The notes below the pieces were generated by a model, which was not told where the DNA came from, ran no database searches, and worked only from the letters and a program-made list of their open reading frames with translations. A stretch of DNA of 64,000 nt from Azospirillum fermentarium. Lineage in GTDB: Bacteria > Pseudomonadota > Alphaproteobacteria > Azospirillales > Azospirillaceae. Numbering within the stretch: the first letter of the stretch is position 1; every line of letters starts with the position of its first letter. Below, in pieces: positions 42,732 to 51,496 of this stretch. Both the position numbers and the translations under genes were made by a program. Location: contig NZ_JAOQNH010000002.1 of assembly GCF_025961205.1 (NCBI RefSeq), positions 1,110,208 to 1,174,207 on the forward strand, in the 5' to 3' direction.

Positions 42732-43733
42732 TCATTCGGAACGGGCCGAACGGCCACGGGACACACCGAAACGGCGGCGATAGGTGCTTGGCGTCAGGCC
42801 CGTGAGCTTCAGGAAAAGCTTGCGGAACGACGCGGGATCGTCATAGCCGACATCCCATCCGATCCGCTCGACCGCGGTGTTCGTGGTCTCCAGCATCTCG
42901 CGGGCCTTGGCGATGCGCAGATGCTGGCAATACTCGATCGGGCGGAGCCCTGTGGCCGCCCGGAACCGGCGCAGAAACGTCCGCTCCTCAAGCCCCGCCT
43001 GCGCCGCCATGGCCCCGACGGTCATTCCCCCGGTTCCGTTCGCCTCAAGCCAGCGCTGAACCTTCAGGACCGGCTCGTCGCCATGGTCCAGGCGGGGCAC
43101 GAAGCCTCCATAGCAGCGCTGGTCCCGCCCCGGTGGATCGATCAGGAGATAGCGCGCCGTCTCGACCATGGCGGCCGGGTCCAAAAGCCGGTCCAGAAGC
43201 AGAAGACCAAGATCGGTCCAGGCCATCAGCCCGCCTGCCGTGATGACGTCGCCGGTATCGACCAGCAGCTTGCGCGTATCGACACGCGCTTCGGGAAAGC
43301 GCGTGGCCAGAGGCCCGGCATAAAGCCAGTGCGTGGTCACCGTGCGCCCGGCCAGCAGACCGGTCTCCCCCAGCAGAAACGCACCGGCACAGACCGAGGC
43401 GAGGGCGGCACCGCCGGCGTGCTTTTCCTTCAGCCAGCCCGCCAAGGGTGCCAGGGCAGGCCCCGAGGGAGGATCCCCCAGGCTTGGCGGCAGGATGATG
43501 ACATCCGGGTCACCGCCGGTTCCCCCATGGGTGTCGAACAGCGCCGCAACCCCCCGGTGGTCCGGTGTGGAACCGAGGTGGCTGACACGCAGCACCGGCT
43601 GCTCGACGCCAAGCCGCTTGCGCGCCAGACTGTCGGCCACGGCGAACAGGTCGGTCAGCCCCAGAACCGCGGACATCTGCGCACCGGGGTAGATCAGCAC
43701 GCCGACATGCGGGGGCCGGTTCGATTCGGTCAT
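42732..43733 (-). CDS. GlxA-family regulator (DJ-1/PfpI domain plus AraC HTH)
   Basis: Transcription factor of 333 aa. The N-terminal DJ-1/PfpI-like domain (about 8-190) has VIILPPSLGDPP and the nucleophile-elbow region ASVCAGAFLLGETG with its Cys. The C-terminal AraC-type double HTH (about 225-325) has MTVGAMAAQAGLEERTFLRR and VGYDDPASFRKLF. GlxA-type regulators commonly control adjacent hydrolases. Here the divergent cysteine hydrolase gene is 115 bp away and the RTX gene lies beyond the 3' end, behind a 21-bp-spaced direct repeat. The ligand is unknown. Complete at the usual length. Confidence 0.92.
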   Translation of the reverse strand: MTESNRPPHVGVLIYPGAQMSAVLGLTDLFAVADSLARKRLGVEQPVLRVSHLGSTPDHRGVAALFDTHGGTGGDPDVIILPPSLGDPPSGPALAPLAGWLKEKHAGGAALASVCAGAFLLGETGLLAGRTVTTHWLYAGPLATRFPEARVDTRKLLVDTGDVITAGGLMAWTDLGLLLLDRLLDPAAMVETARYLLIDPPGRDQRCYGGFVPRLDHGDEPVLKVQRWLEANGTGGMTVGAMAAQAGLEERTFLRRFRAATGLRPIEYCQHLRIAKAREMLETTNTAVERIGWDVGYDDPASFRKLFLKLTGLTPSTYRRRFGVSRGRSARSE

Positions 43734-43848
43734 TTGTCGGAAATACCCCCTTCTTTGTCAGAATAGCCAATGTTCATCCTGCCGCAGCCTGCCTAACCTC
43801 GGCAAACGCGTGGCGCCGCGCTCCACAATAACCGGAAGGAAATCCCAG

Positions 43849-44421
43849 ATGGCGAAACGTGCGCTCATCATTATTGATTTGCAGAATGATTATTTCGATG
43901 GGGGTAAATTCACCCTGGAAAACATCGATGCCGCGGCGGCGAACGCTGCGCGCCTGCTGGACGCGGCCCGCGCGCAGGGCGATCTGGTGGTGCATGTCCG
44001 CCATGAGTTCCCCATGGCGGACGCCCCCTTCTTTGCCCCCACGTCCGAAGGCTCCGCCATCAACGGGGCCGTGCTGCCGCGGGACGGTGAGACCGTCCTG
44101 CTCAAGAACGCCGTCAATGCCTTTCTCGGCACGGGCCTGAAGGATGTGCTCGACCGCAACGGTATCACCGAGGTGACCGTCGCCGGCGCCATGAGCCACA
44201 TGTGCATCGATGCCGCGGTGCGCGCCGCGGCTGATTACGGCTACCGCACCACCGTGATCCACGACGCTGTTGCCACGCGGGATGTCGCCTTCGAGGGCAT
44301 CACCGTTCCGGCGGCCCAGGTGCATGCCGCGGCGATGGCGGCGCTGGGGTTCGCCTATGCCACGCTGCTGTCCACCGATGCCTATCTGGCCGCAGCCACG
44401 GCACCGGCGGGTGCCGCCTGA
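43849..44421 (+). CDS. Cysteine hydrolase, isochorismatase/nicotinamidase family
   Basis: Cytoplasmic hydrolase of 190 aa with the triad D10 (IIIDLQNDYF), K86 (VLLKNAVN) and C119 (AMSHMCIDAA). It also has the conserved cis-peptide segment before the cysteine (TVAGAMSHM). The family includes nicotinamidases, isochorismatases and N-carbamoyl hydrolases; the group with MCIDAAVRAA is usually annotated simply as cysteine hydrolase. ATG 43849 has AAGGAAA upstream. It is divergent from the GlxA-type regulator, the classic arrangement for regulation of this enzyme by that protein. Confidence 0.9.
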   Translation: MAKRALIIIDLQNDYFDGGKFTLENIDAAAANAARLLDAARAQGDLVVHVRHEFPMADAPFFAPTSEGSAINGAVLPRDGETVLLKNAVNAFLGTGLKDVLDRNGITEVTVAGAMSHMCIDAAVRAAADYGYRTTVIHDAVATRDVAFEGITVPAAQVHAAAMAALGFAYATLLSTDAYLAAATAPAGAA

Positions 44422-44427
44422 TACTCT

Positions 44428-44461
44428 GCCGTCCGGGGGGCCCTTCGCACCCCCGGACGGC
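44428..44461. terminator. Hairpin behind the cysteine hydrolase gene
   Basis: GCCGTCCGGGGG pairs with CCCCCGGACGGC around GCCCTTCGCA. It begins 7 bases after the stop codon. There is no T run, so it may act as a rho-independent terminator only weakly. Confidence 0.55.
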
Positions 44462-44700
44462 GTGTCCGCTGCCCGCCCCATCAGCCGGAGGACGGTATCC
44501 GCTGTCTGATGCCGATTGGGGGCATGGGAACACCGCTCGAACTGGCCAATCCAGCCGTGTTCCTGCCTCGGATGACTCGAGATTCGTCGTCGGCACGGCA
44601 TTGCTGGCCGATGGCGGGACCGGCAATTTCCGCCCCCCGCTCCGCCCTATGGTGAAGGGGGTCACACGTGCCGCGTCTTGCAAATGCGCCAACTCACCGG

Positions 44701-44732
44701 CGGAGCCCATCGCTTGAGGGCGATGGGCTCCG
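44701..44732. terminator. Hairpin behind guaA
   Basis: Perfect 13-bp stem CGGAGCCCATCGC / GCGATGGGCTCCG with a TTGAGG loop, 56 bases past the guaA stop. No T run is seen on the minus strand. Confidence 0.55.
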
Positions 44733-44787
44733 GCCGCGCATGGCTAAAGGGTGCAACCGTTCGCGGAACGCCGCGAAACGAACCGTC

Positions 44788-46338
44788 TCATTCCCACTCG
44801 ATGGTGCCGGGCGGCTTCGAGGTGATGTCGTAGACGACGCGGTTGACGCCGCGGACTTCATTCACGATGCGGTTGGACACACGGGCCAGGAAGTCGTGGG
44901 GGAAGTGGTACCAGTCGGCGGTCATGCCGTCGGTGGAGGTCACCGCGCGCAGCGCCAGAACATGGTCGTAGGTGCGGCCGTCGCCCATCACCCCCACCGT
45001 GCGCACCGGCAGCAGCACCGCAAACGCCTGCCAGATGGCGTCGTACAGGCCGGCGTTGCGGATCTCTTCCAGATAAACGGTGTCCGCCTTGCGCAGGATC
45101 TCCAGCTTCTCGGCCGTGATCTCGCCGGGAACGCGGATGGCCAGGCCGGGACCGGGGAAGGGGTGGCGCTTCACGAACGCATCGGGCAGGCCCAGTTCAC
45201 GGCCCAGCGCCCGCACCTCGTCCTTGAACAGTTCGCGCAGCGGCTCCACCAGCTTCAGGTTCATCCGCTCCGGCAGACCGCCCACGTTGTGGTGCGACTT
45301 GATGGTCACCGACGGGCCGCCGGTGAACGACACGCTTTCGATCACGTCGGGGTACAGCGTGCCCTGGGCCAGGAACCCCGCACCGCCGATCTTGTGCGCT
45401 TCCTCGTCGAACACGTCGATGAAGGTGGCGCCGATGATCTTGCGCTTGCGTTCCGGGTCGCTCACCCCGTCCAGCTTGCCCAGGAACAGGTCGGCGGCGT
45501 TCCGGTGAATGAGCGGGATGTTGTAATGGTCGCGGAACAGGGTCACCACCTCGTCCGCCTCGCCCGCGCGCATCAGGCCGGTATCGACGAAGATGCAGGT
45601 GAGCTGGTCGCCGATGGCCTCGTGGATCAGCACCGCCGCCACGGAGCTGTCAACGCCGCCCGACAGGCCGCAGATCACCTTGCCGCCGCCCACCTGGGCG
45701 CGGATCTGGGCGATGGCCTGCTGGCGGAACGCCGCCATGGTCCAGTCGCCGGTGCAGCCCGCCACCTTCCGCACGAAATTCGCCAGCAGCTTGGCCCCGT
45801 CGGGGGTGTGCACCACCTCGGGGTGGAACTGCACGCCGTAGAAACGGCGGCTCTCATCGGCGATGGCGGCATAGGGGGCGCCGTCGCTGACCGCCACCAC
45901 CTGGAATCCCGGCGGGATCGCGGTCACGCGGTCGCCGTGGCTCATCCACACCTGCTCGCGCCCGCCCACGGCCCACACCCCGTCGAACAGAGCGCAGGAT
46001 TCCGTCACCTCGATGAAGGCGCGGCCGAATTCGCGGTGGTCGCTGCCGGTCACCGATCCGCCAAGCTGGGCACACATGGTCTGCTGCCCATAGCAGATGC
46101 CCAGCACCGGCACGCCCAGCGTGAACACCACCTCCGGCGCGCGGGGGCCGTTCTCGTCGTTCACCGACGCCGGGCTGCCCGACAGGATGATCGCCTTGGG
46201 CGCGAACGCCTGAATGCGCGCGGCATCGACGGAAAAGGGATGGATTTCGCAGTAGACCCCGGCTTCACGAACGCGGCGGGCGATCAGCTGGGTCACCTGC
46301 GACCCGAAATCGAGGATGAGGACACGATCGGCGGTCAT
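44788..46338 (-). CDS. guaA: GMP synthase (glutamine-hydrolysing)
   Basis: Cytoplasmic enzyme of 516 aa that aminates XMP to GMP in purine biosynthesis. The N-terminal class I amidotransferase has the nucleophile region GICYGQQTM and the His-Glu pair in FHPEVVH. The ATP-pyrophosphatase domain has [12 protein letters not shown], and the C-terminal dimerisation domain ends in the family-typical PPGTIEWE. The usual length is matched and no residue is missing. It starts ATG-ACG at 46338. It converges on the small hydrolase gene and follows a small lipoprotein gene on the same strand. Confidence 0.97.
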   Translation of the reverse strand: MTADRVLILDFGSQVTQLIARRVREAGVYCEIHPFSVDAARIQAFAPKAIILSGSPASVNDENGPRAPEVVFTLGVPVLGICYGQQTMCAQLGGSVTGSDHREFGRAFIEVTESCALFDGVWAVGGREQVWMSHGDRVTAIPPGFQVVAVSDGAPYAAIADESRRFYGVQFHPEVVHTPDGAKLLANFVRKVAGCTGDWTMAAFRQQAIAQIRAQVGGGKVICGLSGGVDSSVAAVLIHEAIGDQLTCIFVDTGLMRAGEADEVVTLFRDHYNIPLIHRNAADLFLGKLDGVSDPERKRKIIGATFIDVFDEEAHKIGGAGFLAQGTLYPDVIESVSFTGGPSVTIKSHHNVGGLPERMNLKLVEPLRELFKDEVRALGRELGLPDAFVKRHPFPGPGLAIRVPGEITAEKLEILRKADTVYLEEIRNAGLYDAIWQAFAVLLPVRTVGVMGDGRTYDHVLALRAVTSTDGMTADWYHFPHDFLARVSNRIVNEVRGVNRVVYDITSKPPGTIEWE

Positions 46339-46423
46339 GGCGGACTCATGCGTGGCTGTTCAAAGCGGGTTCATGGCCCGCAACGCATCCGCGGTCAAGA
46401 ATTTTCCGGGCAATTTCCCCGCC

Positions 46424-46831
46424 CTACCACGACATGCAGCTTTGCATCCGCCGCTTGCTTCCCCCGAACACCTCGCGGCAGCCGTCGCGCAGGGCGCGTT
46501 CGCTGTTCCGCTCCCCATCCATGCACTGCCAGTACTTGTGCGAACCGGCGCCATACCGGTTGGCGCACCCCCGCTCCAGCCCCGCCCGGCCTTTGTTGTT
46601 CAGATCCCGCACGTCGCGCCCGCCGCCATAAGCCGAGCCGTAGCCGTACGGCGCAGAGCCGGAACCGCCATAAGGGCCGCCATAGCCATAAGGGCCACCA
46701 TAAGAGCCGCCGTAGGAACCGCTGTACAGGGAATACCGCCCGCTGCCGGCGGGCATGCAGGCCGCCATCAACAGGGCACCGGCCAGAACCGCGGCCATCC
46801 CGCCCCTGCCAAACCCGAACACGCCTGTCAT
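46424..46831 (-). CDS. Small predicted lipoprotein with Gly/Tyr-rich repeats
   Basis: Protein of 135 aa. The start at ATG 46831 gives a signal peptide whose end LLMAAC is a lipobox, so the mature protein would be lipidated on Cys. The first part of the mature protein is a low-complexity Gly/Tyr/Ser segment with several YGGPYG-type units. The C-terminal half is charged and holds four cysteines (ERGCANR, YWQCMDG, RDGCREV, MQSCMSW), which could form disulfides in the periplasm. No family is recognised. It lies 85 bp before guaA on the same strand. Confidence 0.6.
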   Translation of the reverse strand: MTGVFGFGRGGMAAVLAGALLMAACMPAGSGRYSLYSGSYGGSYGGPYGYGGPYGGSGSAPYGYGSAYGGGRDVRDLNNKGRAGLERGCANRYGAGSHKYWQCMDGERNSERALRDGCREVFGGSKRRMQSCMSW

Positions 46832-47100
46832 GGACCACTCCGCACCCGTCGAGGAAGACCTTCTCAGACGAACACGCAACACCGGCCTTTCATTCCCCGG
46901 CGCCATGGATGGGATCGAACACGGTTCCGCCATTTTATAATCATGATTATATAATTAAATTACTTTGCTGTAAAACAAGATATCAAATCGTTCATGACCG
47001 AATAACCATAAGAGAATGCGTCTTCTGTATTTTCCAAAAGGCGCATAGGTCGGATGCGTTTCCGTTGAAAATTGTGCGTTGCCCCTTAAATCCTCTTTTA

Positions 47101-48561
47101 ATGTCTTTGGCAGAAGCTTTGATGAGTGCGCTGACAGGATATCCGGGTATGGACAGCATGGATCGCGACCGCAGAATGGAAGATGCCTTCCCCCCGGCAG
47201 AATCAGCGGAACGGCTGTTGCGCGTCTCCTATTTCGACGCACTGACCGGGGCCTACAACCGCACCCTCTTCACCAGCATCCTGGAGGAAACGGTCAACCG
47301 CAGCCGCCAGCGGGACGAAGGGTTCGTGCTGCTGGACGTGGACATCGACCGCTTCCGCATGATGAACGAGGCCTTCGGCCAGCATTTCGGCGATGCCGTT
47401 TTGCGGGAGGTGGTCGCCCGCATCGCCCGCTGGCTGGCCCCGCAAGAGGTGCAGGCCCGCATCGGCAGCGACGAATTCGCCATTCTCCTGCCCCGCACCA
47501 CCCCCGGTCCGGCGCTGGAATGGCGGCTGAGCTGCCTGTTGCGCGAACTGGCGCTGCCGCTGCCGGGGGACGACACCGGGCTGTCGCTGTCGGTCAGCAT
47601 CGGCATCGCCAGCTTCCCCAACGACGGGGCCACGGCCAGCGAGTTGCTGCACCACGCCGGGGCGGCGCTGGGCCGCGCCAAGCAGCAGGCGCAACACCGC
47701 TTCGTCCATTACGCGCCGATCGAGGCGGAACGGTCGCGCAACCGCCTGCTGCTGGAAAGCCGGCTGCGCCGCGCCATCGAAAACGGCGTGTTCCAGGTGC
47801 GGTTCCAGCCCCAGGTCAATCTGGCCACCGGCCACCTGCACGGGGCCGAGGCGCTGGCCCGCTGGACCGACACCGACCTGGGGGTGGTGTCGCCGGATGT
47901 GTTCATCCGCCTGGCCGAGGAAACCGGGCTGGCCCGCGACATCGACGAGCAGGTTCTGGGCACGGTGGTGGAGCACGCCACCCGCTGGCAGGCGATGGGC
48001 ATCCCGCCGTTTCCCATCGGGGTGAACCTGTCGGCGCTGCATTTCACCGACGACCGGCTGGAAAATCTGATGGCCGGGCTGCTGGACCGCCATGGGCTGA
48101 ACCCGGCGTGGCTGATGCTGGAGCTGACGGAAACCGCCCTGCTGGCCGATGCCGAGCGCACCCGCACGGTGATGGACAGCCTGTGCGCGCTGGGGGTCCG
48201 GTTTTCGCTGGACGATTTCGGCACCGGCTATTCCAGCCTGAGCCACCTGCACCAGTTCCCCATCTCGGAAATCAAGATCGACCGCAGCTTCGTCTCCCGC
48301 ATTCCCGGCAGCGAACCCCACCTGCGCATCATCCGCGCCGTGATCAATCTGGCCCACGACCTTGCCAAGACCGTGGTGGCCGAAGGGGTGGAAAGCACCG
48401 ACCAGATCGCGGTGCTCAACGCCATGGGCTGCGGCACCGGCCAGGGCTATGCCTTCGACCACGCCATTCCGGTGGACGGCTTTGAAAAGCGCTGGCTGCC
48501 CCGGCTACCGCCCCAGACGGTAAAGGGTCAGCACCATGCGCCGTCCGTTGTTGTAATTTAG
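47101..48561 (+). CDS. GGDEF-EAL protein
   Basis: Cytoplasmic c-di-GMP protein of about 486 aa without an evident sensor domain. The GGDEF domain (about 40-200) is degenerate: RIGSDEFAILL has GSDEF, while the cyclase fold marks YFDALTGAYNRT and LLDVDIDRFRMMNE are kept. The EAL domain (about 220-470) retains EAL in GAEALARW, LMLELTET, LDDFGTGYSSLSHLH and KIDRSFV, so phosphodiesterase activity is the better prediction. The start is uncertain: ATG 47101, 47122 or 47149 (AGGA nine bases upstream of the last). The upstream region is AT-rich. Its last 57 bases overlap the convergent GT39 gene. Confidence 0.88.
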   Translation: MSLAEALMSALTGYPGMDSMDRDRRMEDAFPPAESAERLLRVSYFDALTGAYNRTLFTSILEETVNRSRQRDEGFVLLDVDIDRFRMMNEAFGQHFGDAVLREVVARIARWLAPQEVQARIGSDEFAILLPRTTPGPALEWRLSCLLRELALPLPGDDTGLSLSVSIGIASFPNDGATASELLHHAGAALGRAKQQAQHRFVHYAPIEAERSRNRLLLESRLRRAIENGVFQVRFQPQVNLATGHLHGAEALARWTDTDLGVVSPDVFIRLAEETGLARDIDEQVLGTVVEHATRWQAMGIPPFPIGVNLSALHFTDDRLENLMAGLLDRHGLNPAWLMLELTETALLADAERTRTVMDSLCALGVRFSLDDFGTGYSSLSHLHQFPISEIKIDRSFVSRIPGSEPHLRIIRAVINLAHDLAKTVVAEGVESTDQIAVLNAMGCGTGQGYAFDHAIPVDGFEKRWLPRLPPQTVKGQHHAPSVVVI

Positions 48562-50196
48562 CCCTTCCGCCACGCCCAGCGCCTGGACCTGCGGCGCTGC
48601 GATGCCGGCGGCATCCAGCCCGGTGCGGAACGCGGCTTCCTGCCGGCTTTCCACCAGCGCCAGGGCGCAGGCGGGCTCGGCGGCCAGATGCGCCGCCGCC
48701 TTGTCCCCCGAGACCAGGCTGGTCCGGGTTCCCACCAGGAAGACGAGGCTGGGTTCGGAATAGCCGGCAGAGGCCACCACCGATCCCGGACACGTCCGGT
48801 TGGCCGCCACCAGCGCCGCCGCCGACCGGCTGACCCACAGCCCGTCCAGCGCCGGAAGCGTGGCGCCATAGGCCGCCACGTACAAAATCCCCGCCGACGC
48901 CAGCCCGGCGGCCAGCCCCAGCGTACGCCGCCCGCGGTTCAGCAGCGCCACCATGCCGGCGAACAGCACCAGAACCACCGGCACCGCGGCCACCGCCGCC
49001 GGGTTGATGCGGCGGTCGATCACCCACGGCAGCACCGCCACCGCCACCGCCAGGGCCGCGAAGCCGAACGCCCCCAGCCCCAGCGCCACGCGGAACGGCC
49101 AGCGCCCGCGCAAGCGCTCATACCCGTCATGCAGCATGGCCGCCGCCAGCAGCGCCACCGCCGGGAACGCCGGCAGGGTGTAGTGCAGCAGCTTGGTCGG
49201 CACCAGCTCGAACACGATCCAGGTGGGGATGATCCAGGCCAGACAGAAGCGCACCGCCGCGCGCGTGCGGTTGGCCCACACCCACGGCACCGCCGCCAGC
49301 GCCAGGAACGCCCACGGCTGGAAGGTGACCAGGAAGGTCAGAAGGTAATAGCCCGGCGGCAGCCCCTTGCCCTCCTGGCCCGACGCGACCTTGCCCAGCA
49401 TGTCGTGGCCGACGGATTCGGCGAAGAAGGCACCCTTGGTCTGCACCGCGATGGCCACCAGCCACGGCAGCACCAGGGCCGCCAGCAGCAGCAGCCCCCA
49501 CCCCGGACGCAACGCCCGCAGCCACCCGGCGGACCAGCGCCCGCCCTGCAGCCGGTCGGCCAGCACCAGCCCCGCCGCCGTGCCGCCGGACACCAGCGCC
49601 ACCAGCGGCCCCTTGACCAGAACGCTGATGCCCGCGGCCCCCCAGAACAGCAGCCACGTCCAGCGCGGCGCCGCGCTCTCCTCGCCCCCGGGACGGGCGC
49701 GGTAGGCCAGCGCCAGGGCGCCCTGGGCCGCCACCAGGGTGGCCAGCAGCACGGCGTCGGTCTTGGCCAGCCGCGCCTCCACCCCCAGCACCACGCAGCC
49801 GGCCAGCATCACCGCCGCACTCAGCCCCACCGCGGTTCCGAACAAACGAGCCCCGGCCCACGCGGTCAGCAGCACCGCCGCCACCGCACCGAGCAGCGAC
49901 GGCAGGCGGTAGGTCCAGATCTCCTTCACCCCCGGCGTGCCGGCAAGGACGGTGGCGGCACTCTGCATCCAATAGATGCCCACCGGCTTCTTGTGCCGTG
50001 CCTCGTCCTGAAAGCGGATGTCCACCAGATCGCCGGTGTCCAGCATCTGGTATGAGGCCTGGGCAAAGCGGGATTCGTCGCGGTCGAACGGCGGCAGGGT
50101 GAAGAAGCCCGGCAGGTACAGCGCCAGGCACAAGACCACCAGCAGCCCATAGGCCAGGGGCGGAACCCGCCGTTCAGCCGCCGCCGTCATCGTCAT
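48505..50196 (-). CDS. Family 39 glycosyltransferase (ArnT/PMT-like)
   Basis: Integral membrane glycosyltransferase of 563 aa with about 12 hydrophobic helices and a C-terminal soluble domain. The first periplasmic loop has FDRDESRFAQASYQM, whose Asp-Glu pair is the catalytic centre of GT39/ArnT-type enzymes. KKPVGIYWMQSAA follows, also typical. Such enzymes move a sugar from an undecaprenyl-phosphate carrier to lipid A or another acceptor on the periplasmic side. It is third in the operon with GT2 and LAB_N genes; its ATG overlaps the stop of the LAB_N gene by 4 bases (ATGA), which implies translational coupling. Confidence 0.9.
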   Translation of the reverse strand: MTMTAAAERRVPPLAYGLLVVLCLALYLPGFFTLPPFDRDESRFAQASYQMLDTGDLVDIRFQDEARHKKPVGIYWMQSAATVLAGTPGVKEIWTYRLPSLLGAVAAVLLTAWAGARLFGTAVGLSAAVMLAGCVVLGVEARLAKTDAVLLATLVAAQGALALAYRARPGGEESAAPRWTWLLFWGAAGISVLVKGPLVALVSGGTAAGLVLADRLQGGRWSAGWLRALRPGWGLLLLAALVLPWLVAIAVQTKGAFFAESVGHDMLGKVASGQEGKGLPPGYYLLTFLVTFQPWAFLALAAVPWVWANRTRAAVRFCLAWIIPTWIVFELVPTKLLHYTLPAFPAVALLAAAMLHDGYERLRGRWPFRVALGLGAFGFAALAVAVAVLPWVIDRRINPAAVAAVPVVLVLFAGMVALLNRGRRTLGLAAGLASAGILYVAAYGATLPALDGLWVSRSAAALVAANRTCPGSVVASAGYSEPSLVFLVGTRTSLVSGDKAAAHLAAEPACALALVESRQEAAFRTGLDAAGIAAPQVQALGVAEGLNYNNGRRMVLTLYRLGR

Positions 50197-50519
50197 GCCC
50201 CCGCGGCGCCCGAGCCGCCCTGCTTCTTATGGTTCCAGACCAGATGCAGATTGCGCAGATAGATCAGCAGCCCCAGCCCCTGCCCGAACATGAACACCGG
50301 GTCGGCCCGGTGGATGGAATAGGCGAACAGCAGCACGCCGCCGCCGATGGAGAAGTACCAGAACATGTCGGGCAGGATGGACCGGCGCGCGCGTTCGCTG
50401 GCGATCCATTGCACCACGAACCGGCCCATGAACAGGGCCTGGGCGAAAAAGCCGATGCCGATCCACACCAGCTCCTCGGTGGACCGTTCGGCGTACCAGG
50501 ACAGAAAAGCGTTCAGCAT
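50193..50519 (-). CDS. LAB_N (lipid-A-disaccharide synthase N-terminal domain) protein
   Basis: Small membrane protein of 108 aa with three hydrophobic segments. LVWIGIGFFAQALFMGRFVV and SIGGGVLLFAYSIHRADPVF are hallmarks of the LAB_N family, named after a part of LpxB but also found as stand-alone proteins beside sugar-transfer genes. Its place between a GT2 and a GT39 gene suggests a helper role in flipping or presenting lipid-linked sugars, which is inference. ATG 50519 is chosen (MLNAFLSW). No soluble domain is present. Confidence 0.85.
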   Translation of the reverse strand: MLNAFLSWYAERSTEELVWIGIGFFAQALFMGRFVVQWIASERARRSILPDMFWYFSIGGGVLLFAYSIHRADPVFMFGQGLGLLIYLRNLHLVWNHKKQGGSGAAGA

Positions 50520-50596
50520 CGTCGCATCACAGCCCACGCACAGGGAAAATCAGGGGCGGTGCGTCGCCCCGCGGCCCCGGAACCGGGCCGCATGGA

Positions 50597-51376
50597 TCAG
50601 CAATGTTCCGATGCGGACGTCACGCGGGTGCGGCGCTTCAGCCACCACACGCCCAAAAGATCGGCAACCCCCACCAGCGCCCGCTGCCAGTTGGTGTATT
50701 TCGACACCCCGCGCGTGCGCGGGCGGTGGTTGACCGGCAGGTAATCCACCGCATGCCCATGGGCGGTGAACAATGCCGGCAGAAAACGGTGCATGGCGTT
50801 GAACGAGGGCAGGTCGAGAAAGGCGGCGCGGGCGAACACCTTGATGCCGCACCCGCTGTCGCGGCAGCCGTCCTGCAGCATCGCCTGCCGCACCGCGTTG
50901 GCAAGGCGGGAGGCCAGACGCTTGGAAAAGCTGTCCTGGCGCTTGGCGCGGATGCCGCCCACCAGCAGCGGCCCGCCCGGCGTCTGGGTGCGGGCGAAAA
51001 GCGCGGGGATGTCGGCGGGGTCGTTCTGCCCGTCGCCGTCCAGGGTGGCGATCCAGGGGGCATGGGCCGCCTTCACGCCCGTGCGCACCGCCGTGCTCTG
51101 GCCCGAGCGGGTGTGGTGGCGCAGCAGCCGCACCGGGCGGCCCGCGGCGATGGCCGCCGCCACCCGCGCCGCCGTGCCGTCGGTGGAGCAATCGTCAACG
51201 AACACCACCTCGAACGGGACCACCGGCGTCAGGGCGCGTTCGATCTCGTCCAGCAGGGGGGTGACGTTTTCCGCTTCGTTGAACACGGGCACGACCACCG
51301 ACAGGCGCGGCCCCGCCGCCGCAGACACGGCAGCCGCACCGGGGTTGGAAACGTCGAGAACTGTGGTCACCGTCAC
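50597..51376 (-). CDS. Family 2 glycosyltransferase (dolichyl/undecaprenyl-phosphate sugar synthase type), GTG start
   Basis: Membrane-associated GT-A enzyme of about 259 aa. It has LSVVVPVFNEAENVTPLLDE at the start of the domain, VVFVDDCSTDGT with the first Asp pair, then LDGDGQNDP (DxD-like metal site) and the RPRTRGVSKY finger near the end. It lacks the C-terminal transmembrane helices of ArnC. It should make an undecaprenyl-phosphate-linked sugar for the GT39 enzyme encoded two genes later. The best starts are GTG 51376 or GTG 51370, both behind an AGGG; the ATG at 51457 reads through apparent leader DNA. Confidence 0.87.
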   Translation of the reverse strand: MTVTTVLDVSNPGAAAVSAAAGPRLSVVVPVFNEAENVTPLLDEIERALTPVVPFEVVFVDDCSTDGTAARVAAAIAAGRPVRLLRHHTRSGQSTAVRTGVKAAHAPWIATLDGDGQNDPADIPALFARTQTPGGPLLVGGIRAKRQDSFSKRLASRLANAVRQAMLQDGCRDSGCGIKVFARAAFLDLPSFNAMHRFLPALFTAHGHAVDYLPVNHRPRTRGVSKYTNWQRALVGVADLLGVWWLKRRTRVTSASEHC

Positions 51377-51496
51377 ACACCCTATCGAACCCGTACAGCG
51401 GCGCAAAATACCGCCGACCACACCGGAACGGTAGGGGAAAAGGAAGGGCCGGCCCATCAGGCCAGCCCTGCGCGCGTCAGGACGGAATCGGCGGAA

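Larger units (their letters stand above)
44422..44787. other. 366-bp intergenic region with two hairpins
   Basis: No gene supported. Besides the two stem-loops listed separately (44428-44461 and 44701-44732), it holds moderately GC-rich, unstructured DNA between the hydrolase gene and guaA, which converge. A frame that stays open from 44668 through guaA on the other strand is a shadow. Confidence 0.6.

Noticed and set aside
44668..47100. Long plus-strand frame opposite guaA, in frame with the GGDEF-EAL gene
   Set aside because: It is the antisense shadow of guaA and of the lipoprotein. Conserved GGDEF sequence begins only after 47101.
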